The notes: generated by a model not told the origin, from the letters alone. A stretch of 26,806 bases of DNA from Baffinella frigidus (GCA_026770585.1 MU647229.1:20344-47149); one strand, 5' to 3'. Shown: positions 12,007 through 24,698, numbered from the stretch's first letter. Translations and numbers: made by a program.

Positions 12007-15000
12007 ACTGACTGTCTGTCTGTCTGTCTGCCTGCCTGCCTGACTGGCGGACAGACATACATACAGACAGACAGACTAACAGAAATACAGACATACATAC
12101 ATACATACATACAGACTGACTGACTGACAGACTGACAGATTGAGGGTTACCTTCACAGGTGCAGCGGTGCGCGGTCCCGTCCAGGTGCAGATAATCGAAG
12201 GAGCACCCCCCCCTGTCGATGCTCCGGAACGCCCACGACAACAGTAACCACTAGCCGTATGGTGACAATATAACCTCATGGCAGTTACTGTCAAGCAGCT
12301 TTAGTGTAAAGCAAAAGGGTATGATGAAGACACCTTTACGGGCGCAGCGGTGCGCAGGAGCGCCGTACCGTCGAGGTGCAAGTAGTCGAAGGAGCACCCC
12401 CCCTTGTCGTTGCTCCGGAACGCCCACGACGAGAGCCACTGGTCATGCCGCCACGACTCGGGTAGCGGATTGTACGCGTGCGAGGCCACTGCGCAGGGTG
12501 TCGGGGTTAGGGTTCAGTGTTCATTGTCTAGTGTTTATGGTTTCGGGATTAGGCTTTCGGGGTGACGGGTTAGGGTTCAGGATTAGGGTTTAGTGTTTAG
12601 GGTTGAGCGTTCAGGATTTGGGGGTTAGGGGGGGGGGGGTCGTAACCTGCTTCGATGGTCGATGGAGGTGGTTTGGTGTTCAGGGTTTAGGGGTTAGTGT
12701 TCAGGGGTCAGTGGGGGCTCGTCACCTGCTTCGATGGAGGTGCGGGGCGCGGCGCCGTCCTCTGGCACAGACGGCGCGGGCGAGGCTGCCGCTGTCGCCA
12801 TAGCGTCGCGTGCGTCCATCCACCTGCAGGAGGTGGAGTCAGAATCCATCCGGAAAATGCTCGTATGAGCGGCCGACACGGGGTACAGTGAGTGGCACAA
12901 TGCGTAGCATGTGCGGCGCTGACGCTGGTTGTTTGGCAATGAATTACCAATCTCTGTCCATCCACCTGCCGGGGTGTGGGGGTTAGAGCGCTGTGCAGAT
13001 ACGCTGGCCCCATAAATAATTAAAAATGGCAAATTTAACGGTGCTGGTACAAACTTGTCAGCTTTTACCATTATTCAATTATTTTCTGGGCCAACTTTTC
13101 TGCACACCGCTCTAGGGTTCGGAATTTCGGGATTGTAAGTTTGGGTTTGTCCACCTGAAACGGCATGCGGCGTCCCAGCAAGCCTGGCACAGGTCGAAGT
13201 CGCACTGCGGCCCGTTGCTTCTGTACCGCCGCCCTTGCCCCTGAAGTCAGGCGTTGGTGTTCAGAGTCTGAGGGTTCAGGATTCGCGTAGGTCATGGTTT
13301 CGGGTCTAGGGGGTTTGGTGGACCTGGGCGGTGCAACCATCGCAGGGTTTCGGGTTTTGGGTTCAGGGTTCAGGGTTCCGGGCTCAGAGTTTGCACACGT
13401 TGTGGTTCCGGGTCCAGGGTCTGAGGATTCAGGGTTTCAGGTTTAGGAGTGGTGGACCTGGGCCGTGCATCCGTCACACCTCCACTCATTCACGCGCAGC
13501 GTTTCGGGATCAGGATGGTAGAGTTTGGGATTGCACAAGTTATGGTTTCAGGTTCAGGGTTATCATCTAGGGGTGTAGGGCGACCTGGGCAGTGCAGCCG
13601 TCGCAGCACCACTCATTCGCGCGCAGCGTCAGCTCGATCGCTATACACGTTTCTACATAGTTACACATAGTTACACATATTTGTACATAGTTATACATAG
13701 TTATACACAGTTATACACAGTTATACACAGTTATACATAGTTATACACAGTTATACATAGTTAAACAGCATTATACATAGTTATACATAGTTATACAGCA
13801 TTATACATAGTTATACGCATTCATAAGGTCTGGCTGGACCTGGGCGGTGCAGCCGTCGCAGCGCCACTCATTCGCGCGCAGCGTGAGCTGGATCGGGTGT
13901 GGGTGGATGTTCGGGATCGTCTGCGGGCCCTGCCGGTCCGGCATGCCCAGCCCGGCCTCGGCGGCGAGCACCTGATTTCGGTTTCGAGGTTAGTCACCAC
14001 GTCCGTGCACAACACAGCCATGGACTGGTATCAGAAAACGAGTTGCCATGGACTTGTCTCAGAAAACGAGTTAATTAACGCCTTTTCCGCCGACGAAATT
14101 TACTACACGATTGCTGCTCTAGTAATAATATGATCCAGTTGTGAAGTAATTTTGGTCGGAAGGAAGGATATTCGGGATCGTCTGCGGGCCCTGCCGGTCG
14201 GTCCGGCATTCCCAGGCCTGCTTCTGCCGCGAGAGCCTGGTCGTTCGGGTTTGGGGCATAGGGTTTAGCGAGATTATAAGGCATGTTGTGCGCTTTATTA
14301 TAAGGTTTGTGGTGTGGTTTAGTATAAGGGTTGAGGTTTGGGGGTTGGGGTGGTTTGAAGTTTGGAGTTTGGGGTTTGGGGTTTGGGGTCTGGGGTTTGG
14401 GGTTTGGGGTTTGGGGTTTAGGGGTTTAGGGGTTTATAGGCAAGGTTTAGGGTTCAGGGTTCAGGGTTCAGGGTTCAGGGTTCAGGGTTCAGGGTTCAGG
14501 GTTGAGGGTTGAGGGTTTGGGGTTTACCAGGCCGGGGGTCGCGAGGGGCGGGAGCTCCGAGAGGTGCTTTTCGAGCACCGAAACCTGCGTTTTGGGTTGG
14601 GGTTTGGGAATGGGGGTTTGGAGTTGGGAGGTTTATGCTTCGGGTTGGTTCAGGGGATACGGGTTAGGGGTCGAGGTTTAAGGTGTGGGGGTATGGTTTA
14701 TGGTTAATGGTTTGGGGGTGAGGGTTTAAAAAGAAGAAGGGAGGGTCCCAGGGCTTACACGTTGTGGTCGAGCGTTCTTAATCCATGTAGGGAGCAGGGG
14801 TTCAGGGATCAGGGGTTATGGGGATGGGGGACCATCCCCCTACAAGCCCTGTGGCTGGTCACAGGGCTTTTAAGCAGGGGTTGAGCGTTGCACATCCATA
14901 CATGTGGGTCAGGGATCGGGTTATGGGGGACGTACTGAGTACTGGCCAGAACCAGGGATCAGGGTTACAAACGAGGAAGGAGGATCCTAGGGGTTGAAAG

Positions 15001-18000
15001 TAGGGGTCAGGAGGGACCATAGCGCGGGCGTCAGCCTTCTTGAGCGCCCCGACGCCTTCCACCGCCCCCGCGCCCCCAGACCTGGTGCAGTGTTTGGGAT
15101 TTAGAGTTTAGAGTTTCGGGTTTAGGGTTTGGGGGTTGCCCGTGTGCTTGCTGATGAAAGTGTATTGGCGGCGGTGGAGAGGGGTTTGGGGTTTGGGGTT
15201 TGGGGTTTAGGGTTTAGGGATTAGGGTTTAGGGTTTAGGGTTTACCCGGAGCGCGCAGCTTTCTATAACCGTTTCTATAACCGCCACATCAACGTGAAGC
15301 CTACCCTGAACAACAAACCTTGAAGGGGTTCAGAGTTTAAGGCGTAGGGATAAGAGTTCAAGGTGTAGGGTGTAGGGGATCTAGGGTTTGAGTGTTGGGG
15401 TTTAGGGATTAGCGGTTACCCGGAGCTCTGCGCAAAGGCGGCCTTGGCCAGCTGCAGCGCCCTGGTTTAGGGTTTAGGGTTTAGGGTTTAGGGTTTAGGG
15501 TTTAGGGTTTAGGGTTTAGGGTTTAGGGTTTAGGGTTTAGGATTTAGGGTTCATGGCTCTGGGTTGAAGGTTGGGGGTCTAGGGTTCAGGGTTTAGGGTT
15601 TAGGGTTTAGTGTTTAGTGTTTGGGGTTTGAACCCGGTGCCGCGGCGGTTCTGGTGGAGGGCGTTTGCTCCCAGGGAGAGGAGCTTTTCAACCTGGGATT
15701 AGGGTTGAGGGTTAGGGTTCAGTTCTAAAAAAGAGAACTGTTTAGGGTTCACGGGTGTAGGGTTTAGAGCGTGGGGTTGAGGGGTAAAGGTCGAGAGTTT
15801 GGGGGTTGGGGTTGAGGAGTTGGGGTTCGGGATTTGGAATTCTGGGGTGAGGAGTGAGGGGTCAGGGTTGAGACTTGAGGGTTGATGGTTGATGGTTTAG
15901 GGGTTAGGGTTGCGGGTTGAGGGGGTACCGTGGACTTGTGTCCGCGCGAAACGGCCCAGGCGAGCGGGTGGTTTCCGTCCCCGTCCTAGGTCAAGGGTTG
16001 GGGATTAGGGTTGAGGGCGTAGGGTTTAGGGTTGAGAGTTTGGGGTTGGGGTTTAGGGTTTAGGGTTTAGGGTTTAGGGTTTAGGGTTTAGGGTTTAGGG
16101 TGTGAGGGTTTAGGGTTTGGGGTTTGGGGTGTAGGGTTCAGGGTTTAGAGTTGAGGTCCCCATCCTGGGATTGCAGGTCCGAACCGCGTGCCAGCAAGGA
16201 GGTTCATCCACTCTCAACACATAACGCAGAGTCATGCACTCTTGACAGCTAGAGTGAGGCACTCGTGACAAATGGGATGCTCAGATGTATGACCTGGGAG
16301 TGGAGGTCTCTATACAGTTATGGAGTTACAGAGTTATATAGTTATACATAGTTATTCACAGTTGTACACAGTTATACATATTTATAAACAGTTATACACA
16401 GTCATACATATTTGCACACAATTATACACAGTTATGCACCTGGGAGTGGAGGTCTCCGCCGCGATCGAAAAGCAGCTGCACCAAGTCGTCGCGCGCGCCC
16501 CACGCCGCGTAGTGCAGCGCCGTGTGCGGGAGCGGAAACGCCTGCGCGGGCGCGGTTTAGGGTTCAGGCAGAAGGTGGGGGTTTGGGTGTGGGGTTTAGA
16601 GGTGAGGAGCGAGGTGGGGTGCGGTTTGCGGAGGGGAGACGCCTGGTTGGGGTGTGGAGTTTAGGGTTCAGGGTTTTTTAGGGTTTAGGGTTCAGGGTTT
16701 AGGGCTTAGGGTTTAGGGTTTAGGGGGGTGGGTTCAGAATTTGCACAGGTTATGGATGATATTAGGGCTTAGGGTTGAGGGTTTCCACCTGGACGAGGCG
16801 CTCCGGGCACGCGGTCCACACGCGCGCCCCCCGGCACAGGCACCACTGCACCTGTTGGGGTGAGGGTTTGGGGTTAAGCTTGAGGGTTTGAATCTGAGGC
16901 GTCGCGCTGTCAACACCAACACGCACCGGTTCGCGCGGTACCCCACACCAACACGCACCTGTTCGAGTGCTATCAACACCAATACGCACCGCCTCGCACC
17001 GTATCCACACCATCACGCACCTGCTCGAGGTTGCCCTGGAGCACCGCGCGGCAGAGCGCCGTCGCGGGTGCGCCGTCCACCTGGGTTTTGAGTGTTGGGT
17101 TTAGGGTTTGGGGTTTAGGGTTTGGGGTTTGGGGTTTGGGGTTTGGGGTTTGGGGTTTGGGGTTTGTGGTTTGGGGTTTGGGGTTTATGGGTCAGGGTTT
17201 GTGGGTTACCGCCTCCACAGCGCGCACCAGCTCTGCCCGCGACATCACCGCGATGTCCTGGAGGGGGAGTGTATGGAGTTAATGGGGCGGGTTTGGTTGG
17301 TTTGAAGGTAAGGGGTTTGAAGGTTGTAAGTTGGAAGGATTTCAAGATGTGCAGGGGTTTGAAGGCCGACAGCCTCCACTGCGCGCACCATTTCTGCCCG
17401 CGACATCACAACGATGTCCTGCCGGGGTGTTAGGGTTTTGGGTTTAGGGTTTAGGATTTCGGGTTTCGGGTTTCGGGTTTCAGGTTTAGGGTTTAGGGTT
17501 AAGGGTTTAGGGTTTAAGGTTCGAAACATGCAGGGGGCGGGGGTTAGGGTTCCGGGATCCAGGTTCCGGGTGTCGAATTCACGGTTTCGAGTTGACGGTT
17601 TTTAGGTTCCAAATTTCGTGTTCCGGGTTTCGTGTTCCGGGTTCCGTTTGTAGGGGGATACCTGGACGGAGCCGGCGTCGAGTGCGGCTACGACTGCTCC
17701 CCCCCCTAGGGTGTAGGGCTTATGCTTCCGGGTTTCGGGATCCGGGTGTAGGGTGTAGGGGGGTACCTGGACGGGGCCGGCGTCGAGCGCGGCGACGACC
17801 TCCACCAGGCACTGCAGCGCCGTCGAAAAGTGTACGCCTGGGTTGGGGGTTGATGGTTAGGGTATGAGGCTTGAGGTTTGGGGTCTGGGGTTAAGGCGGA
17901 AGGCGAGTTTGGTGAAAGGGTCTAGGGTTTAGGGTATAGGGTTTGGGGTTTAGGGTTTAGGGTTGAGGGTTGAGGGCTTACGCTGCGAGCCCACGAGGGG

Positions 18001-21000
18001 CAGCTCGGTCGCGTACCTGGTTGAGGGTCCAGGGTTCAGGGTTGAGCGTTGAGGGTTGGGGGGTTGAGGGTTTGGGGTTGAGGGTTGAGGGTTCGGGATT
18101 GAGGGTTTATACGGGGTTATAAGGGTCTATCAAGGTTTATATGGGTTCACAAAGAGTTTTAAATGGTCATTTAAAACTCTTGGGGACCCATATAAACCCA
18201 TATAAACCTTTTTGGGAACCCATATAAACCTTTTTTGATCGGGGTTGGGGTGTACTGGGCGACGGCAGCCTCGCGGAGCGCGTTTAGGTTTTAGGGTTTC
18301 GGATTTCTTGTTGAGGGTTTGGGGTCTCTGGTTTCTGGTTTCTGGTTTCTGTTTTCTGTTTTCTGGTTTCTGGTTTCGGGTTTTCGGGTGTGGGGTATAC
18401 TGGGCGACGGCAGCCTCGCGGAGCACGCGGAGCGCGCGGAGCGCCTTCGGAGACAGGTTCTTCACTACCTGTTTTTTTGGGGGGGAATTCAGGGGTTTTG
18501 GGCAGTAAAATGTGAGGGTTTTGAGTAAAATTTTACTCAGCCCCAAACCCCAACCCCCGCGTTCAGGTTTACGGTTTGGGGGTTGGGGTTTCGGATTCAG
18601 GGGTTAGGGTGTGGGGCTAGGGTTTATGGGGCGTACCGCAGCGCCCCAGCCGCGCACAGACGTCGCGAGCGCGGAGCGCACTGCCATGGTCGCCTCAAGG
18701 CACGCTTCGTATGGTTTCAACGGGGCGGGTTTCAAGGATTTCGTGGGTTTGCGGGGCGCCTCAGGTTTCAGGTTTCAGGTTTCGGGTGTCAGGGTAGGGC
18801 GTGTGGTGAAAACGGGGCGGGGGGTTGAAGGGTTTGAAAGGTTTATGGGGCGTACCGCAGCGCCCCAGCCGCGCACGGACGTAGCGAGCGCGCGCAGCAG
18901 CGCGGAGCGCAGCGCGGGGCGCACTGCCATGATCGCCTCGAGGCACGCTTCGGCCACTTCGAGGATTTGCGCCTCGACCCACGGGTTCGACTGCCCGCAG
19001 CGCACCAGGACGCCTGGGGTGGGGTGGGTGGGGTTGGTATTTAGGGTTGACGGTGTGGGTTGAAGGGTGTGGGTGCTGTGGTTGAGGCTTGGGGTTTGGG
19101 GGTAGAGTTCAGGATTGAGGATTCAAGGTTTAGGGTTCAGCCTCGACCCACGGGTTGGACTGCCCGCAGCGGACCAGGACGCCTAGTGTGAGGTTTGGGG
19201 TGCAGGGTTTAGGGTTTGGGGTTTAGTTTTTGTTCTTCATTGTGAAGGGTTTAGGGTTTAAGATTTAGGGTTTAGGGTTTCAGGTTTGGGGTTTGGGTTG
19301 AGGTGGGAGGTTTGGGTTCAGGGTTCAGGGTAATTGGGCAATCGTGCAATCGTGTATTTGTGTATCAGCAGGGTGCACGCAACGGTCGTGGGCGCGCACA
19401 GCGCCACCATGACCCACGTGCTAAAGGGTTCAGGGATTGGGGTTCAGGGATGAGGGTGTAGGGTCTGGGAGATTTGGGTATTTGGGTATTTGGGCTCAGG
19501 GTTCACCGGTCGTGGGCGCGCACAGCGCCACCATGACCCACGCGATGAAGTCCCCATCCGACGGCCCGACCTGGGTTAGGATTCAGGGTCAGCGGAGAGG
19601 GGCGGGGGATAGGGTTTGGTGTTTGATGTTGCGGTTTGGGGTTCAGGGTGTGGGGTATGAAGTTCAGGGTGTAGGGTTGTGGTCTCGGGTTTGGGTTTAG
19701 GGTTTAGGATCTCGGGTTTGGGTTTTACGGTTGAGAAGGGGTTAGAAGGGTTGAGCCGGGCTGCTGGTGTAGGATACAAACGCACTTTTTCTCGCATCGG
19801 GGTATCCCTTAAGTGACCAGTAGGCTCCTACGCCCTACCGCAGGGCCCTAGGACCTGCCTAGGGCGAGTTAGTGCGAATATTCACCCTTTGGTCACTTAA
19901 GGGATAGGGTTGAGACCGGGAGGAGCGGCTCCCCAGAAGGCGCCTTCCCGGCTGGGCCCGCCTCGGTTTCGGAGCCCTCGGGCGTGGCGGACGGCTGGAT
20001 GATCTCTGTCTTGAGGTTGAACTCGATGCGCCCCTGGTTGGGTTTTTGGGTTGAGGGTCTACAGCTCAGGGTGTGGGGATCAGGAATCAAGGTTAAGGGT
20101 TTAGCGTGGAGAGTATAGGGTCGAGATTTTCTGGTTTCTGGTTTCTGGTTTCTGGTTTAGAGTTCAGGGTTTAGGTTTCAGGGTTTAGGAATCTAGGGTT
20201 GAGGATTTAGGGTCTATTTATGCTTAGGGTTGATTTATGTTTAGGGTGTATGGGTTTAGGGTGTACCTGAGAGCCCGAAGCGACGGTCGGCGTCTTCCAA
20301 TCGAGTGTAAAGCGGCTCGTCCCGCGCAGCTCGACAGGCTTCCACGCCTGCGTTGGGGTTCGAAGTGCACGATTTAGAGCCTCGAAGAATACACGGGGGC
20401 GTTCCCGGGCTTTTCCAAGTTCCATTTTAGTGGGTTCCCGGATTGTCCACGGGGTTTCCGGGAAATGACTTGGAGCCATTGTTTTTTCAAAAGCGTCTCC
20501 CTGTCGAGTGTGAAGCGGCTCGCCTCCCGTAGCTCGACAGGTTTCCATGCCTGGATTTAGGGTTTGGGGTCAAATGGATTTATGGAGCCCGCGGGGGCAC
20601 TCCATAATGACCACACAAGACTCCCAAGACATAACTGTATGCACCGCGCCAGTCATCGCGCCAGCCCCGTTCGAACCGCGCATCAAATCAAATCAAATGA
20701 CAAGAGTAAAGCGGCTCGTCCCAGCTCGACAGGCAGCTCGACAGGTTTCCATGCCTGCCTTCGGGTTGTTCTTAAGTTGACATGCTTAAGAGTCCGCGGT
20801 GCACACCCATCAACGGGAACAACGTGACCAAACGCGATCATGTGTTTGACAATTACTACCCACCGCCCCACTTGTAAAGGAAGACGGGGTTTGAATATTC
20901 AAATTTCGAGCCTCGAGTGGAGGGGTAGGCACCTGGCCCTCTGGGAAGAGGTGCGTGGTTTCTGAGGCCGCCGCCAGACGGGCTATTCTTAAGTTAACAC

Positions 21001-24000
21001 GCCGAGTCCGCGGTACAAACCCGTCAATTTTGCAGGGGGAAAGCGCCGGGTCTTCCCAAATCGCTTCGCCCAAATAGACGGAGACGGAAGTAGGGGCTCG
21101 TAACCTGGCCCTCTGGGAAGAGGTGGGTGGTTCCCGAGGCGGTGATCTTGAGGCGGCCGCCGGACGGGCCCCCCTCGGGAGGGTCGGCGGGCGGCTCCTG
21201 CCGAAGAGGTGCGTTTAGGCGTCGTTTCGAGGTTATACAACGTTGTATACTGTTATATAACGTTTTATACTGTTATAAATGTTGTATAACGGTATACAAT
21301 GTTGTATACTGTTATACACCGTTGTTCACGTTGTTCTTACAACGTTGTTAACTGTGATTTTGAGGCAGCCGCCGGACGGGCCCCCCTGGGGAGGGTCGGC
21401 GGGCGGCTCCTGCCGAAGAGGTGCATTTTCAGCACGTTTCAGGGATGCGACAGTTATACAACGTTGTTTGACTGGGATTTTACAATGTTATTAACATTGT
21501 ATACTGCTATACAACGTTGTATACTACTATAAAACGTTGTTAAGTGTGAGCTTGAGGCGGCCGCCGGACGCCCCCCCCTCGGGAGGGTCGGCGGACGGCT
21601 CCTGCCGAAGTGTACATCGATAACAACGTTGTAAAACCAAGGTTAACAACGTTTTATCACCCCAAAACGAAGTCTGAACGCGCCCTTTTGGATGGATCTA
21701 CGGGCCGAGGGGGCAACTCGTTGTAGCGTCTGAAATTGACCATCAATTAATAGACCCAACTTATTGCATCTGCGGTGGTACCTGATTGAAGGACACGAGC
21801 AGCGACGCGTCGCCCGTATCGGGGAAGTCTCCATGCAGAGTGACGTCCAGCTTCCCGCGCGGTTATAAAGTTGTATACAGCGATACAACGTTGTCAACAT
21901 TATACACTATCATAAAACGTTGTTAGCGTGCCCAAACCGCACCGATTCGAGAAAAATGTACCTGGTTGAAGGACACGAGCAGCGACGCGTCGCCCGTGTC
22001 GGGGAAGTCTCCGTGCAGAGTGACGTCCAGCTTCCCGCGCGTACCGCGGGGGTAGGAGGGGAGTGACTCCATCGCGCAGAGGGGGACCTGCGGTTAGGGT
22101 TGAGGGATCAGAGTTTGGGGTTTGGGGTTTGGGGTTTGGGGTTTGAAGTTTGGGGCTTAGTAAGCGGTGGTAGGTAGTTCAGGGTTTAGGGTTAATGTTA
22201 CCTACTTTTCGAAAGGGACTGAGGGTAAAAATAAAGAAGAAAAAGAAGAAGAAGGTGTATGGTTCAGGGTTCGGGTTTTATGGATCGGGAAGTACAGTCA
22301 TGGGCTGCCCCTCCGCATCCAACGGCTCCACCACCATCCGGAAGCCCCACTCCCCGGGCGACCCGTCGGTTTCGAACTGAAGGATGAAGGAGCTTCCGCG
22401 GACCACGTTGTTCGCGCCCCTGGATTCGGGTTCAGGGTTCAGGGTTCAGGGTTTATGGTTTATGGTTTATGATTTATGGTTTCGGGTTTAGGATTTACAA
22501 GGGTTTAGGGGTTCAGAAGGGGTTAGACGGGGTTAGAGGGGTTTAGAAGGGCTTAGAAGGGTTCATGGTTTGTGGTTTCAGGGTTCGGATTTCGGCTTCA
22601 GGGTGTACCAGCCAGCGCCCGCCTGGCCGTGGAAGCACGCGACTACCCTCGAGAGCGAGGAGGTCCCGTGGCAGATCTGCAGCTTGTCTCTGTCGCGCTT
22701 CGTCGCGGATCGAGAGTCCATCGAGAAGCGAATGGATGAGGCGGTCGGAAGCCGCACCTGTTTAAATGTCAGGTTTTACGCTCGTGTCCCGGTTTGTACC
22801 GCGGTCGTTGTTTAAATGCCAGGTTTTACGCGCGTGTCCCGCACAAAAACCTTTAAAAGAGGTTACACACCTCTGAAAGAGGTTCTACACCTCTGCGCGT
22901 GTTCGGGGAGAAGTTGTGCTTGAACTCAGGGTTCCGGGGTTTGGGTTGCGGGTTTCGTGGGGCTCTGCGCCTCACGCAAATCCGAGATAGAATCTATTGG
23001 GTGCCGGGAAGCAGGGGCTCACCATGACGGCGATGCGCGTGTTCGGGGAGTAGTTGTGCTTCGACTCGAGCGCGATCGACGACACGCGCGCGAGCGCCGG
23101 AACACCAGGGGACACCTTCGCCTGTCAGGGGTCAGGGGTCAGGGGTTAGGGACCAGGGGTCAGGGTATTTGACAGGAAAGCGCAGCAATTCTCCCCCGTG
23201 ACGGGGAGGAGTTGTGTTTGGACTCGAGCGCGATCGACGACACGCGCGCGAGCGCGTGAACCCCGGGGGACACCTTCGCCTGTATTGAGGGTTTGGGATT
23301 TAGTGTTGAGCGGTTGGTGTTTAGTGTTTAGTGTTTAGTGTTGGGTGTTGAGTGTTGAGTGTTGGGTGTTGAGTGTTGGGTGTTGAGTGTTGGGTGTTGG
23401 GTGTTGAGTGTTGGGTGTTGAGTGTTGAGAGTTGGGTGTTGGGTGTTGAGTGTTGAGTGTGGAGTGTTGGGTGTTGGGTGTTGAGTGTTGGGTGTTGAGT
23501 GTTGATTGTTGGGTGTTGAGTGTTGAGTGTTGAGTGTTGAGTGTTGAGTGTTGAGTGTTGAGTGTTGAGTGTTGAGTGTTTAGGGTACTCAACACTCAAC
23601 TGAGTGCTGGTAGTGTTTCGGGTTTAGGGTGAAGGGGTTAGGAGAGGGCGATCGAGGACACGCGAGAGAGGGCCGGGACCCCAGGGGACACCTTCGCCTG
23701 GGGTCTTGGGGTTTGGGGGTTAGGGTTTCGGGTATTTGATAAGCAGGGTTTAGGGTTGAGGATTTGGGCTTTAGGGTTTAGGGTTTGGGGTTTAGGGTGT
23801 GAGGTTTAGGGTGTTGGGTATTTGGGTTCAGCGTTCAGGGTTTAGGGTTTAGGGTTAAGGGGTCAGGGTTCAGGGTTCAGGGTTTAGGGTTTAGGGTTTG
23901 GGGTCTTTGATAAAAATGGTTGAGGTTTGAGGGTATTTGATAAGAAGGCTTTAGGTCTAGGCGTATTTTTACCCGCCGTGTGGTGTATGGGCACTTTCAG

Positions 24001-24629
24001 GAGGGTTCAGGGTCTATGGTTGAGGGTATTTGCCACCTGGGCAGCGAGCGAGCGCAGCAGAAGACACGCGTGCTTGGTCAACTGCGCGACCGTGGTCGCC
24101 GAGAAGACGTCGGCCGGCCCGCCCTCCCCGTCGCCCGCCTCCGCGGCCTCGGCGCTGCCCCGGCGCATCTGCGACTCGAGCACCCCCTGCAGGCGCGGGC
24201 GCCAGAGCGCCATCGACAAGTCCGGGCGGATCGTGCGGAACAGTCGCCTGTTTTAGGGGTTGGGATTAGGGATTGGGGTTTGAGGTTTGGGGTTTGGGGT
24301 CAGGGGTTTGGGGTTTCGTCAACCACTAAACCGTTTGTGCATGGACAACGGTGTGGTCGTTCTCATCCTTAGGGTTCAGGGTTTAGAATGTACTCATCCT
24401 TTGGATTGAGGGTTTGGGGTGTGTGCCTGAGGAGGGTCGCGAGGGTCTCGACGTCGAGGGCCATGGGCGGAGGGGTCGAGCGCCCCGCCGCGGAGTGCAG
24501 CACCTGCAAAGCGATTGAAAATTTAATTAATAGATATGAACATTTTTAAATTATATATATATCGATGCATACATCTATCATATATATATATATATATATA
24601 TATATACTCACATACACACACACAAACAA

Positions 24630-24698
<69 letters not shown>

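Larger units (their letters stand above)
21231..21925. repeat. TATACAACGTTGTATA palindromic repeats
   Basis: A perfect 16-bp palindrome occurs at 21234-21249 and 21508-21523. Degenerate forms fill 21231-21350, 21456-21545, 21622-21655 and 21865-21922, between copies of exons 9 and 10. Confidence 0.85.

Noticed and set aside
15466-15541. Chromosome end or subtelomere
   Set aside because: TTTAGGG tracts are short, interleaved with in-phase exons across the whole window and share orientation with the gene; a terminal array would be continuous and gene-free.
23321-23599. Coding repeat protein (Asn/Thr/Gln/His/Ser-rich) on the minus strand
   Set aside because: Pure translation of the TGTTGAG satellite; open in several frames, no conserved splice sites.
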